Positions 1 through 14,446 of a stretch of DNA of 64,000 bases are shown one piece after another. Each line of letters opens with the position of its first letter. Positions within the stretch are counted from its first letter, which is position 1. The position numbers and the translations under genes were made by a program. The notes under the pieces were generated by a model that saw only the letters and a program-made list of their open reading frames with translations, was not told the origin of the DNA and made no database searches. The DNA is from Phoronis australis (lineage: Eukaryota > Phoronida > Phoronidae), in NCBI GenBank assembly GCA_002633005.1, contig NMRA01000645.1, positions 124,001 through 188,000 on the forward strand, written 5' to 3'.

Positions 1-2516
1 ATGTCACACTACAGACATAAAATCACGTAATCCTGATATTAATTTCCTATCTGTGAGACACACTCCAGTTTCGATATCTAATAATTATCATTTTCAATGA
101 ATTAACAACCAAATCACAACCAACATGCTGACTTGATTCCCATGTTCATAAATGTGATCACTCGTGCTCGGTAATAGTCCCCTAGTTCAGAAATAATCAG
201 TAAGTATAACACCATGTTTGTTTAAAAGAACAATGCAACTTGCACTACCATAAACAGTGCTACAATATTTTTATAAAATGCCCATTCATTGCCACCAAGA
301 TACAAAACAAGAGAGCATAGAATCCCATAACAGCAAGGTATTTGCAAGACATTTGTTGCAAGAAATCTTTAGTAGTTATGGACGGAAACCTTAAATTTTC
401 TCATATAAGTCAATATTCCAACCTTGTCAAATAATCACCACTGTGACCGACTCACAATTTTGTATGGTCCTACATGATTTCACTTTTCTGGTAAGAAACC
501 CGGCCTGTTTTATGTGCTCGTTCTGAAATAACGCGCACTGTGACTCCAATCTAATGCTAAAGTATTTACCCACAATGCAACATATGATAAGCATTTATCG
601 GACATCTCCATGTGGAAATGCATCAGTCACTATCTCATATGCAATTCATCATTGTAATGCAGGCAAAACTTGTATTATTGTATTTTGATTTGAAATAAGC
701 AAAAAAAAGGCGCAGGTATTAGTAAAGTCCACATAATTTAAAATCTATGAGGGTTCAGTCTTAGGGGCATTTAATAATGCATGGTTTGTCCACACTATGA
801 TTTACCTTTGAACATTAGTTACGGTAGATCTTTATTTATTTCGCACAATTGTCATTTTTCTGTTTTTCAAAGCCCAGTTTTTATTTTAAGGGAAATTTTA
901 ACAAATAAAAACACACATGTCAGAGCCATATTATGAGTTAAATAGATGGAGTACTTTTCAGGTTATGCTAGGCTAAGTAGTAATAATTTGTGATAATTTC
1001 AACCCTAAATTATTGTTGTACAGTAACCTGCAGTCAAGGCAAAAGTAATTACCACTCATGCCTTTGCTCAGTAACATACATACAGGTGTATAATCCATTA
1101 TGAGCCATATTTGTCATAAGGTGTAGGGTGTGGGGGCAAGTTTCGCTTGTGCAAGATGTTCTTGGGAAACTCCTAGCATGGACCTGATTAATGACAAAAG
1201 TATGTACTAGAACTGCAAAAATTTTCTGGAGATTCCAATGCAATATTAGTTGCAAATGAGGTTTTTGTGCCACATCAAAGTCCATTAATAGATACAGTTT
1301 GATCACTGTGTATGTCAGCTTACACTGTGTCAGTTTTCTTTGAGCCAGTTTGCTCCACTCAACAGTTAAGTGTAAATGGCACATTGGTGGCTATAGTTCA
1401 ATATTGCAGGACTCTTGATCACAAGGAGATCAGCTGATCAGCCTTGCTCCAACTCAGCTATTGGACAAAATAATTGATCTGGCATTGTTCAAGGCAGACA
1501 TTCTTACCAATGCACTTAAATTTTTGAATACAGCAACATGTGTTGGAAAGAAAAAGAATACTTGTTTCCGTTACATAATCTTTATTTGACATAAATATGT
1601 TATGTTTATTTAATGGTTCTATTTGGTTTGTCTGAGTAGGGTCTTGAGTCACAAGTATCACATAGAAATTGTACAGGATATTGTTAGCTTACAAATCAGC
1701 ATTTGTAATGAAGACCAATCAGCCCTCATGTAAGGCCAGTTTGAAAATATGAACTCCTTCAATTTGGTACACAATAAGGTAGAAAAGAGGATTTCATTTC
1801 GTGAAAGTCCTCGCTAAACATAAATGAAACAAAGCCTTAACTATTATTATTGTTAACATGCAAAAGATTCTCACCTGATAAAACATGCTATAATACTTTC
1901 AAAGTTTGCAGCAATAATGAAAGGCTTTGAAAACCAGAACTGTTTGTTTTGCCTGCAAGATATTGTATAATTGAAGCAAATGTACTGTACTTATGTGTTA
2001 TTATCAAATAAACTTGAATTTCAACCTTACAGCATATTTACTAAATTCAAGAAGTAACTTCTTTTAATTATTACATTCTCCATTTTTGCATGAAATCAAA
2101 CCTCCAGAGCAAGTTACGAACTATTATTGTTCAGACACAGCCTCTGTCAATTTTCATGTTAAGTTTCGCTATCTATTTTTTTGTAAAACAGGAATGGATC
2201 GCAGGGCAGCCAAGGTTGTCCAGCCAAACACAATGATATCACTTTCACCTTGCTGTAATGGAGAAATTAATCCCAAGCACCCACAATCATACCCTTTAAT
2301 TTTGTGAGACATCGGCAATAAAATCCTTGATACACAGCTACAAGTCTGCATCACTCAACTAGGTATCCGGTTGCCTTAGCTGAATCTGGACAAAGGTGTG
2401 GCTGACAGGGAGCATGGCTCCTGGGTATGAAACCAAGAAACGACTGAATCTAAACATGGTTGCATTTTTACCAGCAGCATGTACCAAGTCACAGTTCACA
2501 TTGTAGGCAGGAATTC

Positions 2517-2541
2517 GGGGGTGGGGGGAGGGAGAGGGAGG
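2517..2541 (+). other. G-run tract with G-quadruplex potential
   Basis: Four separate runs of three or more G are spaced by one to three bases on the plus strand, which satisfies the usual G3+N1-7 pattern. It sits in otherwise AT-rich sequence with no gene next to it. Confidence 0.5.
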
Positions 2542-2730
2542 ACAATTTGTACCACAGATTTAGGGAAAATTATGAAAATAATACCCGATTTTCTTTATTG
2601 TTGCTAAAATGTTTTGTGAATATGTATATGTGCAAGTGCTATACTTTTAGGTGCAGGCGGCTATCACTTATGCACAAGGCTTAAAGGACTGCCTTGACGA
2701 GAAAAGTAATTTTACAGAAATTAGCAGCAG

Positions 2731-2798
2731 CGCTGAATCAAATCCACTAGCTCCACATTAGTAGACAAATGCTCTGCCGATGAGCCAAATCCCACGCG
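2731..2798 (-). repeat. tRNA-like segment (SINE head or tRNA pseudogene)
   Basis: On the minus strand there is an A-box-like TGGCTCATCGGCAGAGC (2771-2787), and about 26 bases later a B-box-like GGATTTGATTC (2735-2745). Spacing and order match the internal RNA polymerase III promoter of a tRNA. I could not fold a clean anticodon stem or acceptor stem, so a functional tRNA is unlikely. A tRNA-derived SINE remnant or a decayed tRNA copy fits better. Confidence 0.4.
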
Positions 2799-5700
2799 TT
2801 AAATAGGAGAATATCTAAAACGAACTTAAATAGCAGACACCCATCTTGAATTCAACGAATGTCTGGATGACAGTTAGAAATGGAGATTGTGATAAGATAC
2901 CACAGAGACACAACTGATTTTGGAGTTGTATTATTCTGATAAAAGCTAATAACTTCAAGAAGTCCATCCAACAATAATTTCCAAATGCATTTTGCATTCG
3001 CACAAACGATAATGCCCCCTTAAAATTTTTTGCTTTGTGCTTTTTGTCCTGTGAACTTTCGATTCAAAGCTGCATTTTACCCCATATTAGCTGGCTGAAC
3101 CGAAAATCGAATTAGGCCTTTATTATTCTTATAGTGACAGTCTCATAAATATTCTATATAGTGATAGGATTCCATTTCCGTTAGGAAAGCATTAGTGACT
3201 TAAGAAAACACTTTTAAATCAGAATTTATCAAGGTTCTACAACTCTAAATTCAAAAGTGGTACTTGTACACATTGCAGTTAGCCAACACTAAAATTGCAA
3301 GTTCGAAAATGGCACAGGTACACATTGCAAGTGACTTGTTGTGTTATTCTCAATCTCTTTTGACTAGTCACTGAGTCTAGATTGAATTTTGTCGTGACAA
3401 GTTAGGATTACTTGAAAGCCTTTGCAACAAGTTTGCAGTATTGGTAGATCAGTCATTTTTTAAGCAAATTTGGACATTTTGGATTTATTTTAAGACTTAA
3501 CACACCAACTCTACACAGTATGAATATGGATTATTGAAGACATACATGAATTTTGTAATTCCTGTCAAGTTTGAATTTTCTGTCATGAAGAACACTGGAT
3601 AACGTAAACAGCATCCAATTTTTTAGAGTAAAAGGGCTTATTTGTTTTTTTAGCCAGCTAAACAGGGCAAAATGCACTTTTAAATATTCCACAGTAAGAA
3701 TTAATCAGTTTCATAATAGAAAGACCAAGTTAAATCACATGATATTTTTTTTAAAGTTGCACTTTTGCTTTAGCATTCCAAAATAAAAGTGCTATTTTTA
3801 AATAGAGACGTACCTCCACGCAGGCACATGGGTCCTAAATACATGTACAATCAGTAGATGCAGAGCATGGGACCTGAGGCAGTGACTAAAGCTGATGGGC
3901 TCTACCTAACCATGGCCTGTTGGGATGATGTCCAGTAATAAAAGAAAATTATCTCACATTTATGAGCGTTAGCACTAAGCACACAGTAGGTAAGTGACTT
4001 CCTTATCTTTAAGTTATCACTGCTAATGGGCTAGTTAGTTGCTAGATTCACAGACGAACCAGGGTCAGTTTCACAATTGTGATAATAACTAAATAACATG
4101 CTTTTTTAAATCCGTCTATCACTTAAAGGCCCAATAAAGATGCACTTGAAAGGCATTTATCATTGTCATAATACGTTACCTTTCACAATTAGGAAGCGCC
4201 GAGCGTATTCTAATAAGCAACAAATGACTAACTTCTTTGTAATTGCCAAATAATTACCAACTAATAGTTTTCCGGAATAGCTTATGCACTCAGCTATGAC
4301 ACATCTGAAAGGTGGTTGGTTATTGCTCAAGATTCATTTTCACATTTAAAGGGACACAGTCAGTTATACAGCCAAACATTGCATTATTGGAAATAGTATT
4401 GGGAAGAACAGACTCATTTGACTAGGGCAACATAACAGCAAAACCCATTGCCACATTGGTTTTTACCTCCACTAGGGAAGCGCCACTGTGCAATCGCTGA
4501 GGACGTGAATACGCGATCACGATGGGTGAACAGATCATATATAACCATAAATAATTTCATAGAAATGTAGGTGTCAAGGTAGGAAGGCAGATCTGTCATC
4601 TGATTTGAGTCAGACGACAAGCAGACAGTTCAGACATTTGACAATTGTTCACATGAACATTTTGCAAGGCTGGGAATCCAAAGTTGTATCTGCCTTCTGA
4701 CCCGACAACATGTGAATGCAGCAATATATTTTTCAAAATGCTTCTTCATTACTCATAGCAATATTGAAGGTTATACAATCGCTGTCATTCAAAGACCGTG
4801 TTCACATTAAGTATGTGCAAATTTCACAATAATAACTATTTTTTGTAAAACAGGGCCACAGTACTGTAATTATTTCTATTTTTATCAGAACTTACATGAT
4901 GTACCTAATACATGTCAGATAAAGACCACTAACATAATTAGTGAGTTCCAATTACTAAATAATAAGCAAGCCGGAATGTTTTTGTAAACAGGTTCTATAA
5001 TATTATTGACCATCAATTATGACCAAGTTTTTAACTCATCAACACATAATTTTTAAAAAAGGACAGCTTGCTTTCAATATAAAAACCATGACAAGAGAAT
5101 ACGGAAAGCTCTTCAAAGGTAATTTAACTCAAACTTTTCTTTTTAACTATTCAGCAACCTATTCAAACAGTTGCAAAAGTGTCGCCTAGGTGTCTCATTG
5201 TTACAAACACAATGACATGGAGTTTATGGTAACCGTATGCTGTTTACTTTTGTACACATAATGGATGAGGTATATTTTCTAGGCGGTAGGAAAAATGAAA
5301 GATTTCTTAACAAATCTTCAAGTGCGCATTTGGTCTCTTCTTGTTTGAACTCATCTGGGAATGTCCAATGTATACACACCTGAGTAACCCGTCAAAAACA
5401 ACACAGAACGTAGAAAACAAAAGTAACATTGCTTCAGGCTCAATGCAGTACTAAACATAACAACCTTCCCCATATCAAAAATAATTCTAAATAGACAGGA
5501 ATGTTAAATTGTTTACAGGGAATTGTTAGAGGCAGTTCTTTAAACAGCTGCCAGGCACATTTATTATTAAACCTCTATTTGAATTCAATCATTATTAAGT
5601 TCTCAAAGCTAACATTACAAAAGTATATCATACACTGTTCATAGCTTGCAAAGCAACTTCAGGCACTGTGGTTCTTAGATCATTGTATACTTGACTGAAT

Positions 5701-6189
5701 TTCAATGGATAGACATATAAACATTTTAGTATAGCACACAAATTATTTTCTACAAAATTGCAAAATCAATCTAGCCATAAATAGCTTTGTAGCTTTCTGA
5801 TCCAGGGGAAAAAACACTTATAACATAAATATGAAGAAGCCACACATCCAATCATTCATTCCATGCCAGTGGACTCACTTCGTGCGGTATTTTTCAGACA
5901 CAGCTTTGCAATATGCTGATCTACTCTTGTTTGACCATCATTACAGCATGGAGCCATATACAGCTCGTCAACACGCCAAAACCAAAACGTATAGAAGAAC
6001 CCATGTAATCCACAAGGCCCACTGAAAATTGTCCACCTGCCTTTTACGAGTATTTATGATATCCTTCATCAGATATGCTTTCTTTTATTTATTTATTTAC
6101 ATCTGTCTATTGAGGGCACGTTGGCTACGCTACAATAACAATGAACAAGTTTTACGAGTTCAGCATGATCGTATATCGTTGCCGTGACT

Positions 6190-6370
6190 TATACAGATAA
6201 CTTCCACGAAGCTTCGCTTTTAGTGTTCCCACTACACCAAAGCTTCGGTGAAACGAAGTAATTTTGTTATTAAATCCTACTATTTTAAGCGAAGTTTCAG
6301 AGTTAATCTTTGAAACTAAACGAAATTGCAGTTAAAGCGAAGTTTCGCTTCTAATGGGAAAGCGACCCGA
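6190..6370. repeat. MITE fragment with GCGAAGTTTCGC motifs
   Basis: The segment is rich in the self-complementary motif GCGAAGTTTCGC and its variants and ends in CTAATGGGAAAGCG. The reverse complement of that end, GCTTTCCCATTAG, recurs near 48198-48212 with related CTTCGCC/TTTGCTT sequence behind it. A neighbouring TCTATTGAGGGCA...ACAATAACAA stretch (about 6108-6145) also recurs near 48352-48388. Together these look like two damaged copies of one composite element. Confidence 0.4.
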
Positions 6371-8154
6371 GGTCCAAGCAAAAATTAGAAAATGTCCACG
6401 GAAATCAGTGTAACAATGTACAGGGTTCAAATTAACTTTTCAAATTTGGAAGCGTTTTTAGCTTTCATTTTTAAAAGTTATTGGCAAAATCGAAACATTA
6501 GCAGGAAGAAGTAGTACCTGAAAATTAAGCCAGGTGATCAATCTTTACTTCAACTAGAAGTCAGGCCTAAGATGCATTTTGTTGCTGATAAGTGTCCTGT
6601 CTTTAGCACCTTCCTTAAAAAATAATTTTTTCCCAACAAACCTTAAGTGAATGACGTCAATCTTGTCTGTAGTGTGGAGGCTGATCAAACAATGCCACAC
6701 ATCATTTTTTGAAAATCGAAGCATTGAATACAGTGTACTACAAACATTTCAGGATTTACGTAGTCCTACTTTCATGAATTGTGAATGTGTGCTTGAGCCA
6801 AAAAAGATTTAGTGCATTCTTCACAATTTTTGTGAATGTTGAATCCTCTAATTAGATTTTGAAGCGACACCAATTTGACAACTGAATGGTCAAAAAATGA
6901 ATATCGGATAAAGAAAATCCATACTTCGTTAAAATTTCAAAACACTGTTTCCTCATACTCAGCAAATGAAACAGAAGTAATCAAACTACAATTGTCAGCG
7001 TGGTCCTTGACCTTGATTCGGTTTTAGTCACTGTTTTTAGAGCTAGAGACATGTGGCACTTATTGGGGCGTGGTTTGTGAAAAAGAAATAACTAGAAGCC
7101 TTCACTTGAGTTGACCTTGTGAGAATTAAGTGAAGCCCTTATCTAATTGACACAGTTGTAAAGCTTGTGATGTTTGAAGCACCATGGACATCCATGATAT
7201 TCCAATTTGAGCCATGCAAAGCTTTTAGACGTTTCTCATACCGTTTTAAATCCCTATGTTGAATGTGACTCTGATGATTTCTCCTGCCTCGGTCTATCAC
7301 GATAGTTTCTTTTTAAATGAATACCGTACATTCTCATTCGGTTACTTTTCATGAAATTGAAACTTCAGTTTTGCGAAATTTGTTGCTGCAACTGTAGAAA
7401 TTTCAGGGTTCGAAGATGTAAAAGTGTTGAAATTAAAGCCCAATGAATCAAGAAATGATTGTTAATGCACCACATATATAGAAATTCAAAACATTAAAAA
7501 ATAACGGTGACAACATCCAGGACCCATGATGCCTCGACTTTTTTGGGGCAACTAAGGCCATTCTCCTATGAAAAATATTTAAAATCTCATAAAATTCACC
7601 TCATCAAGTCCAAGAATTCCATCCAATGACTAAAAAGTTCCTCTTCAAGATTGTACAACTTTCGTAAAACATTAGTTTTGGCCACTTGAGGCAATGCCAA
7701 TGAAGAATGATGACCTTGGGGGTTCGGAATTGAAATCCAGCTCAATTATTTTCGGCATTTTCTATTCTACTTTGAGGAAACTCAAGATAATTGCCTGTTA
7801 TGGTATGCTGGAATACATAATAGACTGCATGGATAACCATTTAATAATAGTTTGCACTTGATGACCCTGGCATTAGGGCTGAAAGTTGAAATTTGGAGTT
7901 TTGACTCAACATCTCGAATTTGATGCTCCAACCTCGCGGACATCAAGTGCAAACTTGGACTAGAAACCATAATGTCCTCCAGCACAGACTAATAAACATT
8001 CATCTTGAGTTTGCACAAAAGTCAAACGGAAAATGCCAAAAATAATATTGAACTCGATTTCGAGCATAAAGATTCGACACTCAGCTTTCGTGTACAAATT
8101 ACGTTGAGAAGAAAACTTGCCACCTGATAGCCAGAGTAAGGGATGATAAAAATT

Positions 8155-8283
8155 CTCCAGTTTGGGACAGTGTCTAAATTTAGGACAAGGATATTCAAAC
8201 AGAAATTGAATTTTTTTATTCTAAAGATTGGTACATGTTCTGACCTTAAGCAAAACAATTATTTTCACTGTCCCAAGCTAGAG
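8155..8283. mobile_element. Short inverted-repeat MITE, CTCCAGTTTGGGACAGTG ends
   Basis: The first 18 bases (8155-8172) and the reverse complement of the last 18 (8266-8283) agree at 16 of 18 positions. The internal sequence has no coding potential. A related end, CTCTAGTTTGGGACAGTG, followed by a similar AATTATTTTGCTCAAG stretch, recurs near 13043-13100, so this is a family. No convincing target duplication was seen. Confidence 0.5.
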
Positions 8284-10372
8284 AATATATACCATAACAA
8301 ATATCAGTCAAGTAAAATCAAGACCCCTCAGGCTGTGTCTTCAATAGTTGAAGCCCAATGAATTGGGAATAGGTCAATAAACATAATGGATGATATAATC
8401 CTCCAGTAACCATTACATCTTACATTGAGGATTAATGTAAATAAGATTTAACAGAGTTGATAAACACATTGATTAATAGATCCTTAATAGGCAGGTATGA
8501 CAGCTTGTTTGTATCAAATTATGATCAATTCTGTGAATGAATGAGGTAGTAATAGTCCAGAGTAATTCCTAGAATGAATTATGTCATTTAAACTTGAAGA
8601 CAAAAGGGAAAATTGGCAGGGATGATCTTAGTATGATTTATAGTATTCCAAGAATGAGAATTAAAGTTTGTGTTTCTTCTCTGACCATTAAAACTATAGC
8701 AGTATACATGGAGGAACTTAGAATTTTTCAGGAATCGGGATTGAGTCCTTTTTGTGGGCATGATTCGAGAAATGTGGCCTGGACATACAATGCAATGTTT
8801 CAGGAATGGAGATTTATTAGGACTGGGATCAAAACAAATTTGACACTCAGGAATTGGGAATAGGGAAAAAACATGGGAACTGAGAATGGGACCGGCTTCC
8901 CCCGCTTTGAATTTGTGCAAAATACATGAGGCACATTTCACAATATGTCAGCAAAACGTTTGATGAATATCCTCAGTTAAGAATATTTTTTCAAAATTGA
9001 CTCATGAAGACTGTCAAATGTTCAAGTTTTCAATTTGAAACAAGGATATTTTTACAAAAGTATTACATAAGTCGAGATTCTAACTGGCATGAAAACAATA
9101 CCATTGTTTCAAAATTATACATACATCCCCAATTACCCTTTATTTCAGAGCTCTTAATGAAAAATGTTTTCCAGTACTTGGAGAATCTCAACCAACCAAC
9201 AGAAAACACAATATATTGGACAAAATTTGCTCCTTTTCAGATTGTAAAGCAGGTCGTCCCATATCTACTGAGATCAACAGTCATTAAGAAATCATCAACA
9301 TGAACAAACCTGGAGCAAAATGGCAAGAAATTGCACCCAATTTTGGTACAAACAGGATGGGCCCATTTTAAAAGTCTTCTAGTTTCAACGAGTCTAGCCA
9401 TCCCAAACTGAATGCTCCTCTTTCATGGAGATAGAAAAAATATTGCATGACTGACCTACTTTTCAAAATGCCGGGAACTCCTGAGTTAATTACCAAGAGA
9501 AGCATATCCAGCACTGATATTTGACCAATTGGTATCAGCATTCCACCCTAAAATCCATTACCACAAGTTTGACTGAATCACAATGGTAAGTCATAATATG
9601 ACATTAAAACAGAGACAGTGACTAGTACATTTACATGCGAAGAAGCAGAACAAGTGCTTGATATGCTTCGCATTATGGGTAAATACCTTAGAATAAGAGT
9701 ATTGCTGTGGCATTTTAGGACGGGCTTCACAAGAACAAGAGGTCTATCATTATAGAAAAGTTGGACAGGTTAGAGGTTGTTCAAGGAGCCTACACAGTCA
9801 GTCACTGTCAGTAAATTTTTAATTAATTCGCATGAATTGCTACAAGTGGTCAGTTAAGAAATTTCACAAATAAAAATTAGCCTTCTTCCTTAGTGCGTAA
9901 TAGGTCATAAAGAATTCTCAAACTTATACTCTGGTACCAGAGGAGTGTCGAAGGAACCTACAAAGTTAGTTGAACCTTCAAGACACCGAAGTTCTTGCTG
10001 TTTGAAGAGAAAGTCATCAAATTTATCACAAAATGGCGCTCCGAAAATGGAGAAACAATACCATGTTGATATGACAAATGAAATAAAGTCCTTATAGTGT
10101 TAGAATGGTGAACATTAAAAAATACTGTCAAGTAATACCACAAGATGTACTGTTTTTGAAAGGAACACCTGCCAAGAACTCCATTGACAGTCTGACACTG
10201 AGGAGAACTGTTCATATCGGACCAAAGCATCAACGTTCAACTGTAAAACCCACCTGTTTACTACCAAATTATTTATTAGTGCTGTTAACTTCCATCCAGG
10301 ACCAAAGTTAACCGTTCAGACGCAAATGACACTTCCCCAAAAATCGTCGTGCCAACACTGGTATTAAGGTCA

Positions 10373-10803
10373 CCCTTTACACAGTAGTCCCGTTTAGACA
10401 TCAACTTTTGGCCCAGCGCAACTGACACGAAGCAAACTGACCCGTGTCAAGGGGCGTTTACACACACAACTCACTAACAGTGGCAAGACGGAAATTAAAG
10501 GCTAGAGAGACTGGATCGCACATGCGCAGGTTAACAAATGACGAGAGTTGCAGAAACAAAGAACCCGTACATAGGTCATTGCACAAGCGCAGTAGAGATG
10601 ATCCTTTCCGCCTTGCTCCAGTTTCGCGTTTAGACTTATAATTGACAAGGTGCAAGATGTTCGGGCGCAAATTGCTCCACCTCACAAACGGGTGGCAAAA
10701 ATTTGTCACCACGGTGTCAATTTGCTCTGTGTCAGTCCGTTTACACACTGGAACAACTTGTTCCAAGTCAGCTGATCCGTGTCAACTTTGTAAGTGTAAA
10801 GGG
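10373..10803. mobile_element. MITE with CCCTTTACAC ends
   Basis: The segment starts with CCCTTTACAC and ends with GTGTAAAGGG, a perfect 10-bp inverted pair. Inside are repeated subterminal variants of CGTGTCAA, GTTTACACAC and GGAACAACTTGTTCC, and the segment is richer in GC than its surroundings. Open frames of 65 and 102 codons overlap it but contain nothing recognisable. Its GTTTACACAC and TTGTTCCA wording resembles the MITE family at 13995, 41311 and 53331, so it may be a distant relative. Confidence 0.5.
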
Positions 10804-11254
10804 CACTAGTGTCACAAGATACCAATACTATAATGACGTGTGCAAATTCTATTTACATCTACTCTACATGAATTATACAAGCAAGCTTTCTACACAATCC
10901 GCTATACACCCACTGTCTTTGATATTGCAAACAGAGCATTTCTATTTTTGACATATCATGTACGAAAGATTATTGATTAAGTATTTGACCCTATTTAATG
11001 AGAACAGACTGAGCTTTCTGTTGAAACATAGTTAAAACTGATGCACAAAGAATGATCAGGAAATGTGAACACTAGACATTTTATCGAAACTCAGGTCAAA
11101 GAGAACTCCAATGGACATAGCAATTCATTTCTACCATTGTCATTCCACAAATCATCAAAAGCTTACTTGACAAGAGTTGCTTAATAAAACAAAGGACAGC
11201 AGAGAGGAAATTGTCTTGAAAATGCATTAAGTATTCGCTAGGCACTAATATCGG

Positions 11255-11274
11255 ACACACACACACATATATAT
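11255..11274. repeat. (AC)n/(AT)n microsatellite
   Basis: A short CA-dinucleotide run passes directly into an AT-dinucleotide run. It is a simple sequence repeat with no associated gene. Confidence 0.7.
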
Positions 11275-11879
11275 GTACCGGTATATCAATCGCCCACATT
11301 GCAGAATTCTGCAATTATTATTTGGTATTATGATATATTAACTCAATCTTGACACTAACAATGTATTGATAATGCTTACAATACCTTGACCTTGTAATCA
11401 CCAACAATCGTACATTCACAGGATGTTTTTTTCAATAGGAGTTAGTTAATAACTAGTCATGGCTAATTTCTCACATGCCTCCAAGCAAGGAGAGCCAGAA
11501 CAGTGTAAACATCTTAGTTTACTCATGGAAAGGATTATCAGATCTGTCAAGTACTTCTGATTCCCAGAAATTATAGCACTTCAGCTTGAAAGGACTCCAA
11601 GCCACCTCCAGAGGAAGTAGACACCCATTTGCTATATAAGTATGTCACCTTTCAGTAACCCAGTCTCTGACAACTGTTTCTTTGAAAAAAGCAATTACGG
11701 TACTATAAAATTTCACCAATTTACGACACAAATATGGCTGACGAGTGAAATATTATTGTATCATTGCTCCATGAACATAAATAGTGCCAAGTTAAATGAT
11801 TTTCCAGGTTCAAGTTTTGAAACACACCTCCATCAAAGTTGTAAAAATCGGGGGGGAGGGGGGATTTACAGTATGTTAT

Positions 11880-12219
11880 CAGGGCCCTCAAAGGGGCTGC
11901 ATATCGCACTCATTCCCCTCTGGAAAATACTCAAAGCTCAAGCAAAATTGCCCTCATGAGGCCCAAAAATTTGCCTCAAGTGATTGAAAAATTCCTCTTG
12001 AGGTTTGATTAAATCATTGGTAACCCACACAGGTGACAAATTCACAAAGAACAAAATGTTAGTTTTGGTTACTTGAGTCAGAGCATGTGAAGGCTTGCGA
12101 CAGGGTGGGGAGCTACTATTAATGGTGATCAGGAAGTAGATTTTTCAACTCCCCCCAAAAACTTAATTCCCCTCTCAGAAGGCACAGACACCTTTCCCCT
12201 CGGATGAACGAGAGCCCTG
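11880..12219. mobile_element. Possible hAT-like element with CAGGGCYCTC ends
   Basis: The left end CAGGGCCCTC and the reverse complement of the right end CAGGGCTCTC differ at one base. Poly-C and poly-G tracts lie just inside and just outside. The flanking 8-mers do not match, so the boundaries are uncertain. The interior resembles a stretch near 7531-7690 (CCTCAAGTGATTGAAAAATTCCTCTT versus its variant), showing that the interior is repetitive. Confidence 0.3.
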
Positions 12220-13994
12220 ATTGTCCAGTTCAAGAAAAATGGCATAATGGCAAATCTAAGCATATGTGTAACTTTGGATTTAAATACAGATTTAAGGAAA
12301 CATTCACACTTAAAATTTCTGCCATAACTTGTATTTCTACTCTTATAATATCCTAGAACAATTTTTGAGAATATTAATTCAATACAGGACAAAAGATGAG
12401 AAAGAAAAAACATGTGAAGGAAAACCAATACTCATAGCTAATTTGTTAATAGCACATGATTTAATCCTAACAGACATGAACTTTGCAAGTCATTGTTTTC
12501 TAGCATCAAGAAAACCAAATGTTATAACATAGTTAACAGAACCCTTTCTGAATTCATCCTCTGAGAGTTTCAATTTATGCTTACAACTGACAACATACAG
12601 AAATGCATTGGTATAATAAATTGTATTTCCTCTAATTGCTTTCTGATCTTGTCATTACCGATAGGAACAACAGTGATCTATCAATATTTTTTAATGAGAA
12701 TAATTGCTTGTTTCTGACTTCCACATTCGGTTCTCAGACATTTAATGATGAATTACTTTATGATAAATGAGAAAGTTGGAGATGTCGGAGAATCACTATT
12801 GACAATTTTATGCCTGGGAGATTCTGCAACAAGATTTTCACTGGAGCAGAGATAGAGAAATAAACTCTTGGTATCATTGTGCTAAGGAAATCTGCTGCAC
12901 ATAGAAAGAAATTGATGACTGTATATTTCAAAGAATATTTGCAACGAAAGGGTTATGGATCTCGTGCTAGTTACAATAAATATAATCAAAACTTTGATGA
13001 AAAAGTATTCTTTGATAATCAAACTCAATTACCCGAAAAAAACTCTAGTTTGGGACAGTGAAAAATCAATTATTTTGCTCAAGCTTGGAGCTTGTACCAA
13101 ATTTTAAAAATCCCCAATACTGGGCATCCCAAATTCAAGAATTACAATCAACAACAAACCATAATTCATACTACGGGGAGTTGTAAAAGCAGGAGGTATT
13201 TGTGACAGTACTAATGACTGCCAAGTCTATTTTCAGACTCTTGATTCTGCCACAATCGCCCATGTCCCAATTTTCAGTATCAAGAACATTCAATTTTACA
13301 TTGAATTTCAGTATCCCGAAATTAGGAGATTAACTCAAATTGGAGAATTTTTACCCCACTACACCGATACCAACAGTAGTTGTATGTACGGTAATTCTGC
13401 CTTAGCCAATTGATTACCAGTGTTTGCCAACATCATAAATCAGTTTGCGGCAATCTCATTTTGCGATTTCTTGGTTGATTGATTAAATTATGATTCCATT
13501 TGTAAAGTTCTGCAGGATAAAAATGCTAGGAAATAATTAATATTTTATTTTTAGATTTAACACCTGCCAGACTATCAAGGACCTAGTCCCTTCCCTCTGG
13601 ATGTCACACGTGATGGTTTCAGGTTTTTAAGTCATATCCTAAAAAGGACATTTCATTGAATTTTTCAATAATTTCAACCTCAAAACATAATATGCTAAAG
13701 AAAAAGAACACCCTTTTCATGTTTCAAGAAACAAATCAAATATCTATATTTTACCTGTGTGGCAGGATGGTTTACTGATTCAAATTAAAATTCGCGTAAC
13801 TTCATGACATGCAGATGACGAAAAATACGATGCCTAAGAGAATGAGACATGTCCCAGTTTGTAAAAAATAATTGTCAGTGGTTTGGTGCACGTTGTACTA
13901 GACATGCGCAGGCTGCTCTGGGGGATCCATTACCCTGACCATCCAAAAACATTTTTATGCTTCATTAATATACTGTATAGCTCGGATATAAAAT

Positions 13995-14446
13995 GCCGTC
14001 CACACACAGACCTGCACTAGAACGAGTTACTCCTGGACTGAGTTGTCGCTAGGTTTGAGTGCTGTGGATGCCATTTAAACTAGGGTAGCGCAATTTACCC
14101 CACTTGTGACGACTTACTCCACCATGTCCAGGTAGGGTAACTTGTCCTAGGGTAACTTGCGCTACTTCTACAAACTTGGGGCAAGGCATTAATAATTGTC
14201 AGCTGTGGTTACTTGTAGACAGGTTTTCTTCTGTGTGCCATATTCACATTAATTTAGGTGTTCATTATAATGCACAGAGTGACAACTTCTGTCTTACCCT
14301 AGATATTGGATGTGTGTGTGTGTGTGCCTGCGTGTGCGCTCCTGCGTGTGGTCGGGTGTGCGTGTGTGTGGACGTTTCACTTAAAAGTGGGGTAAATTGC
14401 ACTAGTGCAAGTTGATCTAGGGTAAGCTGTGTGTTCACGGACGGGA
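13995..14446. mobile_element. MITE family M, copy 1
   Basis: The ends CCGTCCACACACAG and, from the right end reversed, CCGTCCGTGAACACACAG form imperfect inverted repeats. The interior carries many subterminal variants of GGGGTAAATTGCNCTAG and TTACCCCACTT in both orientations. The left half matches the reverse complement of the right half of copy 2 (41311-41700) over well over 100 bases, so these are two copies of one family in opposite orientation. A TG-rich microsatellite has grown inside this copy. No transposase is encoded. Confidence 0.65.
14310..14370 (+). repeat. (TG)n-rich microsatellite
   Basis: TG dinucleotides are interrupted by CCTGCG and GGTCGGG. The repeat lies within the family M MITE copy 1, and the other copies lack it, so the expansion appears to be local. 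Confidence 0.75.
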
